The translations under genes and the position numbers were made by a program. Source: Yinghuangia seranimata (GTDB taxonomy: Bacteria; Actinomycetota; Actinomycetes; Streptomycetales; Streptomycetaceae). From it: a DNA stretch of 64,000 nt. Below, piece by piece: positions 33,172 to 42,538 of this stretch. The notes under the pieces were generated by a model. It saw nothing but the letters and a program-made list of their open reading frames with translations, was not told where the DNA came from and did no database searches. Numbering within the stretch: the stretch's first letter is position 1; each line of letters starts with the position of its first letter. The DNA lies in assembly GCF_029953285.1 (NCBI RefSeq), contig NZ_JASAOI010000045.1, positions 62,001-126,000 of the forward strand, read 5' to 3'.

Positions 33172-34518
33172 TCACACTTGCGTCACCACAGCGCGCTTTC
33201 GCGTCACTGCTCCGTCAACGGCCTGCGTGCTGTCCACGTCGGGCAGCGTCGTCCTGTGCCGGACCGGGGACAGGTGGACCGGGAGTGCGGACACGGCCAG
33301 GATTGCGGCGCCGAGCCACAGGGCCGTGTGCAGTCCCGCGAACTGGCCCAGCAGGCCCGCCGCTGCGGCGCCGACGGCCAGGGCGCCGGTGAGCATGAAG
33401 CGGAAGGTGGCGTTCATGCGGCCGAGGAGCGGGTCGGGGGTGAGGCGCTGGCGCAGCGCCACGCCGAGGACGTTGCTGATGCCGATCCGGATGGTGCACA
33501 GCAGCCAGCCGACGCAGGCCACCGGGAGCCACCAGCCCCGGTCGAGCGGCGCGATGAGCAGTGCGGTCGGGCACATGAGCAGCCCGGTGAGACCGAGGGT
33601 GCGGCCGTAGCCCAGGCGGGCCGACATCGGGCGGGCGAGTGTGGCGCCGATCAGGACGCCCAGGCCGCCGAGGCCGAGGTAGGCGCCGAGGGCCCAGGCG
33701 GGCAGGCCGAGTTCGCGGGTGAACAGGACCGGGAGGAGGGTGTTGAGCAGGTTGCCTCCGAGGTTGTTGAGCGAGGCCGCCACGGCGAGGGCGCGGAGTT
33801 CGCGGTCGCCGAGGACGTGGCGAAGACCTTCGGCTATCTGGGTGCGGAGGGTCGGTGCTTCAGCTGCGGCACCGCTCTCCCCCGGTGCGTTCGCCCCCGG
33901 TGCGCTCTTCCTCGGCGTGCTCTCTCTTGGTGTGCTCTCCTTCGCCAGGCCCGTCAATCCCAGGGCCGACGCCAGGTAGAGCGCCGCCGCCGCGAGTACC
34001 GCGACCGGGGCGGTCAGGACCTGGACGAGTCCGCCGCCCGCGCCGCGGCCGGCGATGTTGCCTACGGCCTGCAGGCTGACGACGGCCGAGTTGCCTCGGA
34101 CCAGGGCGTCGGGCGGGGTCACGGCCGGCAGGTGGGTCTGCGCGCCCACGTCGAAGAACACGGTGGCCGCGCCGCCCAGTAGGGCCACGGCGTACAACTG
34201 CCCCAGCGTCAGGGTCCCGCAGGCCCACGCGACCGGGATGGACCCGAACAGCGCCGCTCGCGCCAGGTCGGCGGCGACCAGGACGCGCGGGACTCGCATG
34301 CGGTCCACCCACGCGCCGGCCGGGAGGCCTATGAGCAGGAACGCCGCGGTGGACAGCGTGGCGAGCAGGCCTACCTGGCCGGGTTCCGCGTCGAGGGCGA
34401 GGACGGCGGTGAGCGGGACGGCTACGTATCCGACGCTCGCGCCCAGGTTGCTGAGGGCGCTTGCGGTGAACAGCGTCCGGAAGCCGTGGCTGCCCCACGG
34501 CGAGGTGCTGGTTGGCAT
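33172..34518 (-). CDS. MFS transporter (EntS/macrolide-exporter type)
   Basis: A 448-residue protein with 12 hydrophobic segments, an A-like motif GLPAGAWVDRMRVPRVLV after helix 2 and a central loop of repeated units (KESTPRESTPRKSAPGANAP, about residues 193-212) coded by near-tandem 15-bp repeats. The best fit is the MFS_3 group that exports siderophores or macrolides. ATG 34518 begins MPTSTSPWGSHGFRTLF, the typical run into helix 1. It is divergent from the ArsR/DUF5937 regulator across 87 bp and is its likely target. Confidence 0.8.
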   Translation of the reverse strand: MPTSTSPWGSHGFRTLFTASALSNLGASVGYVAVPLTAVLALDAEPGQVGLLATLSTAAFLLIGLPAGAWVDRMRVPRVLVAADLARAALFGSIPVAWACGTLTLGQLYAVALLGGAATVFFDVGAQTHLPAVTPPDALVRGNSAVVSLQAVGNIAGRGAGGGLVQVLTAPVAVLAAAALYLASALGLTGLAKESTPRESTPRKSAPGANAPGESGAAAEAPTLRTQIAEGLRHVLGDRELRALAVAASLNNLGGNLLNTLLPVLFTRELGLPAWALGAYLGLGGLGVLIGATLARPMSARLGYGRTLGLTGLLMCPTALLIAPLDRGWWLPVACVGWLLCTIRIGISNVLGVALRQRLTPDPLLGRMNATFRFMLTGALAVGAAAAGLLGQFAGLHTALWLGAAILAVSALPVHLSPVRHRTTLPDVDSTQAVDGAVTRKRAVVTQV

Positions 34519-34605
34519 GCCGGTACGGTGCCGCCCGGCGCGCGGGGTGGGCCATTGTTTTAGCCTGGGCTGAATCGTCCCTGTCGGGTCCTGGAAGGCG
34601 GCGCC

Positions 34606-35631
34606 GTGACCGAAGAGCCTGCCCCGCTTCCACCGCCACGGCCCGGCGGCAGCGTGGACGTCGCCTTCACCGTGGAGGACGTCGCCCGCATCCGCTTCGC
34701 CGTGTCCCCGCTGTGGGAGGTGGTCACGAGTGTGCGCGTACTCAAGGGGTCGGACACGCAGGGCCTGCACCGGCGTTGGCAGGAGCGGGCGATCGCCTCG
34801 CTGCGCGCCGCGAAGCTGGATGTCGCACCGCTGTTCGACCTCGTCGAGGTGCCGACCTACGCGATCCCCAGCTTCCTCGTCCCGCCGCCGGCCACCACGC
34901 AGCCCTCGCTGGAGGTGGAGCTCGCGGCGGTACGCGCCACGCCGCCCGAGCGGTTGCGCGCGTCGGCGCCTGGCGTTCGTCCCGCGGTGGCGCGCCTGCG
35001 CGAAGACCCCGAGGGCGGCCTGGCACGCCTTACGGAGACCATCGCGGCGTACTGGGAGCTCACCCTCGCGCCGTACTGGCCCCGCATCCAGGCGCTGGTG
35101 GACGACGACATCCGGTACCGCGCCCGCATGTTGGCCGAGGGTGGCGCGCGGCGCCTGTTCGAGGACATCGACCCCGGGGTGACGTGGGACGCGGGCACCC
35201 TGCGGATCCGGCACCGGTACACCAGTGGCCCGCGCCGCCTCGACGGCCGCGGGCTGTTGCTGGTGCCGTCCGCGTTCATCTGGCCGCGGACGTTCAGTGT
35301 GCTCGGCTTCGCGGAGTGGCAGCCGACGCTGCGCTATCCGCCGCGCGGCATCGGCACGTTGTGGGAGCCGCGGCGTGAGGTGCTGTCGGATGCGCTGGCC
35401 GGGGTCCTGGGGCGCACCCGTGCGGCGTTGCTGACCGAGCTCGCGTCTCCTGCGTCCACGACCGAGCTCGCCGGCCGTGTCGGGGTGACGCCGGGCGGGG
35501 TCTCGCAGCACCTGACGGCGTTGCGCGCCGCCGGGCTGGTGAGCGCGCACCGCACCGGGCGGGTCGTGCTGTACGCGCGCACCGCCGTCGGCGAGGCCCT
35601 GGCGGCGGCGAACACGCCCGTGCCGCGGTAG
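34606..35631 (+). CDS. ArsR-type winged-helix regulator with N-terminal DUF5937-like domain
   Basis: A 341-residue protein. The first about 250 residues (DVARIRFAVSPLWEVVTSVRVL, LFDLVEVPTYAIPSFLVPPP, LLLVPSAFIWPRTFSV) match the DUF5937 layout seen in actinobacterial regulators. The C-terminus is an ArsR-like helix-turn-helix (LASPASTTELAGRVGVTPGG, VSQHLTALRAAGLVSAHRTG, RVVLYARTAVGEAL). No metal-binding cysteine set of classic ArsR proteins is seen. It is divergent from the MFS exporter, the arrangement expected of a local repressor. The start is GTG 34606. Confidence 0.8.
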   Translation: MTEEPAPLPPPRPGGSVDVAFTVEDVARIRFAVSPLWEVVTSVRVLKGSDTQGLHRRWQERAIASLRAAKLDVAPLFDLVEVPTYAIPSFLVPPPATTQPSLEVELAAVRATPPERLRASAPGVRPAVARLREDPEGGLARLTETIAAYWELTLAPYWPRIQALVDDDIRYRARMLAEGGARRLFEDIDPGVTWDAGTLRIRHRYTSGPRRLDGRGLLLVPSAFIWPRTFSVLGFAEWQPTLRYPPRGIGTLWEPRREVLSDALAGVLGRTRAALLTELASPASTTELAGRVGVTPGGVSQHLTALRAAGLVSAHRTGRVVLYARTAVGEALAAANTPVPR

Positions 35632-35635
35632 CGGG

Positions 35636-35667
35636 GCCCGTGGGGCGGCGTGCGCCGCCCCGCGGGC
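35636..35667. terminator. Bidirectional hairpin terminator
   Basis: GCCCG-T-GGGGCGGCG (35636-35650) pairs with CGCCGCCCC-G-CGGGC (35653-35667), 14 pairs with one opposed T/G and a 2-nt loop. It separates the convergent ends of the ArsR-type gene (35631) and the liv operon (35674). Confidence 0.8.
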
Positions 35668-35673
35668 ACACCG

Positions 35674-36612
35674 TCACGCGTAGCAGGTCAGCGGCTTGCC
35701 GCCGTTGAACGTGATCATGTCGTCGAGCGCCGCGTAGATGTCGATCGGCGCGGCCCGCTCCGTGCCCTTGAGCTCGGCGTACGCCCGGTGCAGGTTGCCG
35801 ACGATCCGCTCCGAGTCCGACAGCTCCGCGTACTCGCCCAGGTCCGTCTCCCGCGCCACGGTGAGCGGGTCCAGGCCCGCCTCCAGGCCCTTGCGCGCGG
35901 TCTCCAGGAGGAACTCCGCGTACCCGATCGCGAAGTCGATCTGCTCGGGGCCGCACACCTCGCCGTGCCCCGGGACGATCGTGGTCGCGCCCAGCTCCTT
36001 GATGCGGTGCAGCACGTCGAGGTAGCCGGCGGGCGAGCCCATCAGGAGGAACGGCATGCCGCCGTTGAAGATCAGGTCGCCCGAGTAGAGGACGCCCTGC
36101 TCCTCGAGCCACACCACCGAGTCGTTCGAGGTGTGCGCCGGGCCGAAGTGCTTGACCTGGGCCCGGAGTTCGCCCGAGTGCACGGTGATGCCGTCGGTGA
36201 AGGTCAGGAACGGCGGCACCGGGCGGATGCCGCCCCAGCCCACGCCCGGCCAGTAGGCGTCGACCTCCATGATGCCGAGGTTGAGGATCGCGGTGCGGGC
36301 GTTCTCGTGCCCCACGATGGTGGCCGACTCGAACAGGTAGTTCCCGTACGTGTGGTCGCCGTGGTGGTGCGTGTTGATGAGGGTGCGCACCGGGGCGCCG
36401 GTCTGCTTCGCGATGGTGTCCTGGAAGGTCCGGGTCCGCGCCTCGGTGGCGCAGGCGTCGATCGCGATGACGCCCTCCGGTCCGACCAGGAAGCCGGTGT
36501 TGTTGATCCACCAGCTGCCGTCCGGCTGGATGTACGCGTACGCGCCGTCGGCCACCTCCTGGACGCGGGGCGGGTCCATCCGGCTGCCGTGGTCGTGTTG
36601 CGACGTGCTCAT
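35674..36612 (-). CDS. Metallo-beta-lactamase-fold hydrolase
   Basis: A 312-residue enzyme with the Zn-binding motif NTHHHGDHTYGNYLF (HxHxDH at about residues 82-87), the second His in FGPAHTSNDSVV, Asp in YSGDLIFNGG and a C-terminal His in VPGHGEV, so both metal sites look complete. The length and SDLIFNGGMPFLLMGS region fit cyclase- or quorum-quencher-like hydrolases of this superfamily. The reaction is unknown. It is the last gene of the seven-gene liv operon, starting 32 bp after the methyltransferase gene, and probably acts on the imported compound or its product. Confidence 0.82.
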   Translation of the reverse strand: MSTSQHDHGSRMDPPRVQEVADGAYAYIQPDGSWWINNTGFLVGPEGVIAIDACATEARTRTFQDTIAKQTGAPVRTLINTHHHGDHTYGNYLFESATIVGHENARTAILNLGIMEVDAYWPGVGWGGIRPVPPFLTFTDGITVHSGELRAQVKHFGPAHTSNDSVVWLEEQGVLYSGDLIFNGGMPFLLMGSPAGYLDVLHRIKELGATTIVPGHGEVCGPEQIDFAIGYAEFLLETARKGLEAGLDPLTVARETDLGEYAELSDSERIVGNLHRAYAELKGTERAAPIDIYAALDDMITFNGGKPLTCYA

Positions 36613-36644
36613 CGGTTCTCCCGATCGATTGGGGTGTGCTGCGC

Positions 36645-37451
36645 CTACGCCTTGCGGCCGAACGTCGAGACGGTTTCGTACCACATGGCGGAGAACGCCG
36701 GGTCGAGCGCGATCCGGCTGACCGCGTCGAGGTCGTCCTGGGTGAGGCCCTGCGCCTTCAACTGCTCGCGCAGCTGACGGGTGTGGATGTCGTGCAGGAG
36801 GCTGCCGCCGGCTCCGCCCGTGGTGGAGTCGGTGTGGATGACGGTCTGCACGTCCTGCAGACCGAGTGCGCGCATCTCCTGGTGAATCGAGTAAGCCCAT
36901 TCGGTGTCCGAGCCCGCCTCGCGCATGACGTTGAACATCGCGCCGCTGAACCGCCTGAACGTCGCGGCCGCTTCGTCGTCGGGCGCGGTCATCACGCGCA
37001 GCGGGTCCGGGCAGTACGCGTCCTCGACCAACAGCCAGCCGCCGGGCGCCAGCGCGCCCGCCAGACGGGCCAGGATCTCGCGCCGCTCGGCGATGTGCAT
37101 GATGACGTAGCGGGCGTGGATGACGTCGAACAGTCTTCCGTCGCCCGGCAGTTCGTCGGTGCGCACGTCGTGCACGAGCACCTCGACGCCGTCCGGCACG
37201 TCGACGCGGCTGGTGTCCAGGTCGGTCGCGACGACCGAGCCCTCGGGCCCCACGAGTTCGGCGAGGTGCCGGGCGATCGAGCCACCGCCCGCGCCGATCT
37301 CCCATGCGCGTGCGCCCGGCTTGACGTCGAGCGACGCCAGGCGCGCCTTGGTGATCGGGTCGAGCATCCCCTGCAGCACCTTGAGCTGCGCGTCGATCTC
37401 CGGCGCGCCGGTGAACGCGTACTCGGACGCGTGCTCGGTGGCGTTGGACAT
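36645..37451 (-). CDS. SAM-dependent methyltransferase
   Basis: A 268-residue class I methyltransferase. Motif I is AWEIGAGGGSIARHLAE (about residues 50-66), followed by VVATDLDTSRV, VHDVRTDELP and VIHARYVIMHIAERREIL, LAGALAPGGWLLVEDAY. It starts 29 bp after the livF stop and precedes the metallo-beta-lactamase gene, all on one strand. The substrate is unknown, but operon membership ties it to import of a small amphipathic or amino-acid-like compound. Confidence 0.85.
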   Translation of the reverse strand: MSNATEHASEYAFTGAPEIDAQLKVLQGMLDPITKARLASLDVKPGARAWEIGAGGGSIARHLAELVGPEGSVVATDLDTSRVDVPDGVEVLVHDVRTDELPGDGRLFDVIHARYVIMHIAERREILARLAGALAPGGWLLVEDAYCPDPLRVMTAPDDEAAATFRRFSGAMFNVMREAGSDTEWAYSIHQEMRALGLQDVQTVIHTDSTTGGAGGSLLHDIHTRQLREQLKAQGLTQDDLDAVSRIALDPAFSAMWYETVSTFGRKA

Positions 37452-37480
37452 GGTGGTGTCCCTCCGTTGGGTGAAGCGGA

Positions 37481-38341
37481 TCAGGCGTGGCGGTCTGCGC
37501 GGTCCCGGGCGCCGGTGAGCGCGGAGGCGAAGCCCGCGTCGGTCCCCGGGCCGGTCGCGGTGGCGGCGCGTCCGGAGGTCAGGTAGACGGCGTCGTCGGC
37601 TATGCCGTCGACCAGGGCCGCCTGCGGGGTGGCGATGAGCACCGTGAGGCCCTGCGCGGCGAGGGTCCGCAGCAAGCCGTGGATCTCGTGGGCGATGGCG
37701 GGGGCCAGCCCCTCGGTCGGCTCGTCGAGGAGCAGCAGCGCGGGGCTGAGCAGCAGCGCGCGGGCGAGGGCGAGCATCTGCTGTTCGCCGCCCGAGAGTT
37801 CGCCGCCTCGGTGGCTGTGCCGTTCGCCGAGCCTGGGCAGCAGGCGCACCACGTCGGCGCGCGTCCAGACGGGTCCTGCGACGCGGGCGCGGGCGGCCGC
37901 GCGGGCCGCCGGGGTCCACGCGCGGCGCTTGGTGCCCGCGCGTTCGGCGAGCCGCAGGTGCTGTTCGACGGTGAGGCTCGCGAACACCCGGCGGCCCTGC
38001 GGGACGATCGCGGTGCCGACCCGGGCGACGATGTGCGGCGGCTTGCCGGTGACGTCGGTGCCGGCGATGCGGATGCTGCCGCCGGACGGCGTGACCAGCC
38101 CGGCGACCGCGTGCAGCAGCGTGGTCTTGCCCGCGCCGTTCGGCCCGACGACGGCCAGCACGCCGCCGCGCGGCAGGGTCAGGTCGATGCCGTGCAGCAC
38201 CGCGCCGCCGCCGTACCCGGCGGTCAGCGACCGGATGTCGAGCATCGGGGCGGACGGCGCGCCGCCGTCCGCCGCGGCGGCGCGTTCGGCCCGGGGCCGG
38301 GCCAACGGCACGACCTCGGCCATGTGTTCCTCGTCCGTCAT
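37481..38341 (-). CDS. livF: Branched-chain amino acid-type ABC transporter ATPase LivF
   Basis: A 286-residue ATPase with Walker A GPNGAGKTT (about residue 67), Q-loop region TAIVPQGRRVFASLTV, signature LSGGEQQMLALARALL, Walker B LLLLDEPTEGLAP and H-loop replaced by VLIATPQAAL, where the usual His is Pro or Thr. That H-loop change is unusual and could reduce activity in this subunit. An N-terminal extension of about 35 residues precedes the domain. The ATG overlaps the livG stop (38338-38341). Confidence 0.88.
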   Translation of the reverse strand: MTDEEHMAEVVPLARPRAERAAAADGGAPSAPMLDIRSLTAGYGGGAVLHGIDLTLPRGGVLAVVGPNGAGKTTLLHAVAGLVTPSGGSIRIAGTDVTGKPPHIVARVGTAIVPQGRRVFASLTVEQHLRLAERAGTKRRAWTPAARAAARARVAGPVWTRADVVRLLPRLGERHSHRGGELSGGEQQMLALARALLLSPALLLLDEPTEGLAPAIAHEIHGLLRTLAAQGLTVLIATPQAALVDGIADDAVYLTSGRAATATGPGTDAGFASALTGARDRADRHA

Positions 38342-39090
38342 GCCGTCTCCGCCACCTTCCGCCGTCCGAGGTACGCCTCGCGCACCGCCGGGTCCGCCTG
38401 GATCTCGGCCGGGGTGCCGGTGACCAGCGGGCGACCGTGGTGCAGCACGGTCACCGTCCTGGCGAACGCGGCGACGACGTCCAGGTTGTGCTCGACCAGC
38501 AGCACCGCCACGTCGTCCGACAGGTCGCGCAGGACGGCCAGCAGCACCGTGACGTCCGCGTCGGTGAGACCCGCCGCGGGTTCGTCGAGCAGGAGCAGGC
38601 GCGGCCGACCCGCCAGGGCGACCGCGAGGTCGAGCATCCGCCTGCGCCCGTGCGACAGTTCGCCGGCCTGGCGGTGCTCGAGGCCGGTCAGCCCGACCGT
38701 TTCGAGGATGGCACGGCAGTCGTCCGCGATCCGCCGCCGCCCCGCCCGCCGCCACGGTGCGGCGGTGTGGTGGTGCCACGCGCCGAGCAGCACGTTGTCG
38801 AGCACGGTCGCGACCGGCACCACCGACGGGTGCTGGAAGGTCCGGGCGATGCCGCCGCGCGAACGGCGGTGCGGGCGCTGCCAGGTGATGTCGCGTCCGG
38901 CGAAGGCGATGCGGCCGCTGGTCGCCAGGTCGGTGCCCGCGATCAGGTTGAGCAGGGTCGTCTTGCCGGCTCCGTTGGGGCCGATGAGGGCGTGCCGGGC
39001 ACCCTCGGCGACGGTCAGGTCGGCGCGGTCGAGGGCCACGAACGAGCCGTACGAGCGCGTCAGTTCCGTGACGGTGAGCAGATCGGTCAC
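38338..39090 (-). CDS. livG: Branched-chain amino acid-type ABC transporter ATPase LivG
   Basis: A 250-residue ATPase with Walker A IGPNGAGKTTLLN (about residues 37-49), ARTFQHPSVVP (Q-loop), signature ELSHGRRRMLDLAVALA, where LSGGQ is changed to LSHGR as often in LivG, Walker B LLLLDEPAAGL and H-loop VLLVEHNLDVV. The C-terminal GTPAEIQADPAVREAYLG is the LivG hallmark. GTG 39090 overlaps the livM stop by 4 nt and its own stop overlaps livF. Confidence 0.92.
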   Translation of the reverse strand: MTDLLTVTELTRSYGSFVALDRADLTVAEGARHALIGPNGAGKTTLLNLIAGTDLATSGRIAFAGRDITWQRPHRRSRGGIARTFQHPSVVPVATVLDNVLLGAWHHHTAAPWRRAGRRRIADDCRAILETVGLTGLEHRQAGELSHGRRRMLDLAVALAGRPRLLLLDEPAAGLTDADVTVLLAVLRDLSDDVAVLLVEHNLDVVAAFARTVTVLHHGRPLVTGTPAEIQADPAVREAYLGRRKVAETA

Positions 39091-40184
39091 CGGGCGTCCG
39101 CCTCCTCGGGCACCGGCGCGCCGGACGCGGGCACGGTGCCGTCGCCTGCCCCGGCGGCCGCCGGGGTGCGCGGCACGAGCCCCGGCACGCGCAGCCCCAT
39201 CCGGTCGGCCAGCGACCGCAGTTGCTGCGCGACACCGGCCGCGCCGTTCGGCAGCAGGTAGACGGCGATCAGGAACAGGATGCCGAGGAACAGCGGGGCG
39301 TGCCCCGGCCACCAGTTGCCGAGCTTGTCGCGGGTGAAGACGATCAGCCCGGCACCGGCGAACGCGCCCGCGGTGGAACGGACTCCGCCGATGACGACGG
39401 CGAGCAGCGCGAGCGCGGAGATGTCGAACCCGACGTCCTGCGGCGACACGTAGCGCGCGTAGGTCATGAGCAGTGCTCCACTGATACCGCTGATCGCTCC
39501 CGCACCGGTGTAGGTGAGCAGCAGGTAGCGGTCGACGGGGTGGCCCGCGGCGCGCATGCGGTCCTCGTTGTCGCGGACGCCGGCGAGCAGCAGCCCGGCG
39601 GGCGAGCGCAGGACGAGCGCGGTGATCCCGGCCACGACCAGGGCGACGACCAGCACGTACAGGTAGATGTCCTGGTCGTCGAACAGTTCGGCGCCGCCGG
39701 GGAAGATGCGCGCGGGCGGCGTGCTGACGCCGTCCGAGCCCCCCGTGAACTCCTTCCACTGCACCGCCGCCGTCGCGGTCAGCTCGCCGACCGCGAGGGT
39801 CAGCATGAGCGCGACGACGCCGCGCGCGCGGATCACGACGATGCCGGTCACGGCCGCGAAGAGCGCGCCCGCGAGCGCCGCCGCGGGCAGTTGCAGGAGC
39901 CCCGCGGTGATGTCGTGCCGGGTCAGCCACGCGGTGGTGTAGGCACCGACCGCGTACGGCGCCACCTGGCCCATGGTGGCCAGCCCGGCGTGCCCCGTGA
40001 GCACGCCGACGCCGACCGCGAGCAGCCCGAACACCAGCGCCTGCGTGGCCAGGACGAGCGTGTACGTGTCGACCAGCTGCGGCAGCACGAGCAGCCACAC
40101 CACGACCACCGCGAGGGCGGCCCGGCGTGCCACGGTGCCGTAGCGGGACGACATGGCGATGACGGCGGACAGTCGCGTGTTCAC
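39087..40184 (-). CDS. livM: Branched-chain amino acid-type ABC permease LivM
   Basis: A 365-residue permease with about nine membrane segments; typical sequences are VLTGHAGLATMGQVAPYAVGAY near the start of the family domain, AVRDNEDRMRAAGHP-like loop (VRDNEDRMRAAGHPVDRYLL) and GGVRSTAGAFAGAGLIV. The C-terminal about 50 residues are a disordered Ala/Pro/Gly tail. GTG 40184 overlaps the livH stop (GTGA), and the stop overlaps livG. Confidence 0.9.
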   Translation of the reverse strand: MNTRLSAVIAMSSRYGTVARRAALAVVVVWLLVLPQLVDTYTLVLATQALVFGLLAVGVGVLTGHAGLATMGQVAPYAVGAYTTAWLTRHDITAGLLQLPAAALAGALFAAVTGIVVIRARGVVALMLTLAVGELTATAAVQWKEFTGGSDGVSTPPARIFPGGAELFDDQDIYLYVLVVALVVAGITALVLRSPAGLLLAGVRDNEDRMRAAGHPVDRYLLLTYTGAGAISGISGALLMTYARYVSPQDVGFDISALALLAVVIGGVRSTAGAFAGAGLIVFTRDKLGNWWPGHAPLFLGILFLIAVYLLPNGAAGVAQQLRSLADRMGLRVPGLVPRTPAAAGAGDGTVPASGAPVPEEADAR

Positions 40185-41107
40185 GCGCCGCCTCCCTTCA
40201 AGGCCCGGGCCCGGGTCGCCAACACCCGGGCGCGGGCCGCGAATTCCGGGAGGATCCCGGAACCCGAGCGGACCAGGAGCGCGATCCCCATCGCGCCGAA
40301 GAGCAGGTACGGCGCGAGGTCGGGGGCGAGGACGACGCCGAGCGTCTGGACCTCGCCGACCGCGATCGCCGCGAAGAGCGCGCCCAGCACCGAGCCGAGG
40401 CGGCCGACCACCACGATGATGAGGGACCACAGCATGACCGTGTCGGCGGTCTCCGGCGACGGGGTGATGATCGGCGCGCCGAGCACCCCCGCGCCGCCCG
40501 CGAGCGCGCCCGCGACGACCAGCGTCGCGGTGTGCACGACGCGCGGGCTGAGCCCCAGCGCCGCGACCATCTCCGGGTCGTCGGTGGTGGCCCGCACCGC
40601 GGCGCCGGCCGTCGACCGCACCAGCAGCCAGTAGCCGAGGCCGGCGAGCAGCGCCGCGACGCCGATGAACGCCAGGCGGTAGGTCGGGTACTGGTGCCCG
40701 GCGATGGTCACCGAGTCCTCCAGCGCCTTGGGCACCGCGACCTGCCGCTGGTCGGCGCCGAAGTAGGACACCAGCATGTCGCCGCCGACCAGGGCGATGC
40801 CGAAGGTGAGTAGTGCCTGGTCGAGATGGCCGCGGCGGGCGACCGGCGCGACGGCGACGGCGAGGACGCCGCCGCTCGTCGCACCGGCCGCGGCGCCGAC
40901 GGCCAGGGCGAGCACGAGCATGCCCCAGCTGCCGTCGCCGATGTCCGCCGCGATGTACGCGCCCATGGCGTACACGGTCCCGTGTGCCAGGTTCAGCACG
41001 CCGCCCGAGCCGAACGCCAGGGTGAGCCCCGCGGCGACGACGAAGAGCAGCATTCCGTAGGCGACCCCGTCGAGCGCGGGGATCAGGTGCGCGTCTAGCC
41101 AGTCCAC
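40181..41107 (-). CDS. livH: Branched-chain amino acid-type ABC permease LivH
   Basis: A 308-residue permease with about eight membrane segments; the signature GVLNLAHGTVYAMGAYIA lies at residues 35-52 and RATTDDPEMVAALGLSPR near 190 matches the LivH cytoplasmic loop. GTG 41107 has AAAGGAG upstream. It starts 61 bp after livK and overlaps livM by 4 nt. Confidence 0.92.
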   Translation of the reverse strand: MDWLDAHLIPALDGVAYGMLLFVVAAGLTLAFGSGGVLNLAHGTVYAMGAYIAADIGDGSWGMLVLALAVGAAAGATSGGVLAVAVAPVARRGHLDQALLTFGIALVGGDMLVSYFGADQRQVAVPKALEDSVTIAGHQYPTYRLAFIGVAALLAGLGYWLLVRSTAGAAVRATTDDPEMVAALGLSPRVVHTATLVVAGALAGGAGVLGAPIITPSPETADTVMLWSLIIVVVGRLGSVLGALFAAIAVGEVQTLGVVLAPDLAPYLLFGAMGIALLVRSGSGILPEFAARARVLATRARALKGGGA

Positions 41108-41168
41108 CGCGGCTCCTTTCCGGGTCGTCGCGTGATCGGTCGTGGGCGCGTCATGTCAGCCGGCCCGC

Positions 41169-42353
41169 TCAGCTGCCGAGGGTGGCGAGTTCCTGGACGA
41201 CCACGTTCGACAGCACCTGGCCGTCGGGCCGCACCTGGCGCAGGTACCACTTCTGCACGGGGCTGTGGTTCGCGCCGAACTGCCAGGCGCCGCGCGGGCT
41301 GTCGATCTGGCCGAGGCCACGGATGGCGTTGTTGATGGCCTCGGAGGTCACCTTGCCGTCGATCGCGGTGATCGCCCGGTCGAGCACCGAGCCCGCGTCG
41401 AAGGAGCACATCGCGTACAGGTTGGGCTGCGTCTTGTGCTTGGCGTTGTACGCCGAGACGAAGTTGCGGTTGGCCGGGTTGTCCAGGCCGGGCGCGTAGT
41501 TGAGCACCGAGTAGATGTCGCGCGCGGCGTCGCCCTCGGCGGCCAGCGTGGCGCCCTCGGTCAGGAAGCCCGCGGCGTACAGCGGGATGTCCTTGGCGTC
41601 GGACTGCTTGTACTGCTTGACGAAGTCGACCGCCGCGCTGCCCGCGTAGAACGTGTAGACGGCCTTGGCGCCGCTCTGCGCGATCTGCGACAGGTACGGC
41701 AGGAAGTTCGTGGTGCCCGGCCACGGCGTGAAGGTCGGCTTGCCCCCGGAGTTGGCGACCTGGCCGCCGGCCTTCACGAACGTGTCCGTGAAGCCGCGGA
41801 TCTGGTCCTGGCCACCCTGGTAGTCCGGGCCGATGATGCCGACCGGGCCGTTCACGGTGTCCTTGACGTACTTGGCGATCGCCGCGCCCGTCTCGTCGGA
41901 CATCCAGCTGGTGTTCCACACCCGGTCGATGTTCTGCAGGTTCGGGCGTCCGCCGGAGCCGATGAGCGGCACCCGGTTGTCGGCGAGCATCGGCGTGATG
42001 GCGGCGACCGCGGCGCCGCTGGAGACGCCGACCACCGCGGCGACCTTGTCCTGCTTGACCAGCTTGGTGGCGGCCGACAGGGACACGCCGGGGGCCTCGC
42101 CCTCGTCCGCCACGACGACCTCGATCTTGTGGCCGCCGAACTTGTTGTTGTGCTGCTCGACGTAGAGCTCGAAGCCGCGCTTCATGTCCTCGCCGATGGA
42201 CTTGTACACGCCGGACAGCGGCACCAGCAGGCCGAGCTTGACGGTGTCGTTGTTCGAGCCGCTGTCCTTCGAGCACGCCGCGGTGGCGACGAGGGCGGCG
42301 GCGAGCACTATCGAGGCGGCGGCGCGCCGCCGGGTGCGCCTGATCAGAGACAT
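41169..42353 (-). CDS. livK: Branched-chain amino acid-type substrate-binding lipoprotein LivK
   Basis: A 394-residue lipoprotein with a basic N-terminus (SLIRRTRRRAAA), hydrophobic core and lipobox VATAAC (Cys about residue 26), then a two-lobed periplasmic-binding fold type I (VKLGLLVPLSGVYKSIGEDM, VVGVSSGAAVAAITPML, GIIGPDYQGGQDQIRGF). Related proteins bind branched-chain amino acids, amides, urea or aromatic acids; methyltransferase and hydrolase genes in the operon argue against plain leucine. It leads the liv operon; upstream 185 bp to cvnB hold GC-rich inverted repeats but no gene. Confidence 0.9.
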   Translation of the reverse strand: MSLIRRTRRRAAASIVLAAALVATAACSKDSGSNNDTVKLGLLVPLSGVYKSIGEDMKRGFELYVEQHNNKFGGHKIEVVVADEGEAPGVSLSAATKLVKQDKVAAVVGVSSGAAVAAITPMLADNRVPLIGSGGRPNLQNIDRVWNTSWMSDETGAAIAKYVKDTVNGPVGIIGPDYQGGQDQIRGFTDTFVKAGGQVANSGGKPTFTPWPGTTNFLPYLSQIAQSGAKAVYTFYAGSAAVDFVKQYKQSDAKDIPLYAAGFLTEGATLAAEGDAARDIYSVLNYAPGLDNPANRNFVSAYNAKHKTQPNLYAMCSFDAGSVLDRAITAIDGKVTSEAINNAIRGLGQIDSPRGAWQFGANHSPVQKWYLRQVRPDGQVLSNVVVQELATLGS

Positions 42354-42538
42354 GTCGTGCGACTCCAGCAGGGTCGTGGCCGGGCCAAAGGCCCGCCGGG
42401 GAAGGGGGGTTGAGCGGAGGTGACGTTCATGCACGCCGGGCCCGGGTCCGCCGGTGGGCGGGCCCGCGGGGCCGTTGTGGCATGCGTCGGCCCGGGCGCG
42501 GCTCCGGCGGTCGCCGGCCGCGCCCGTACGGCCGCCGG

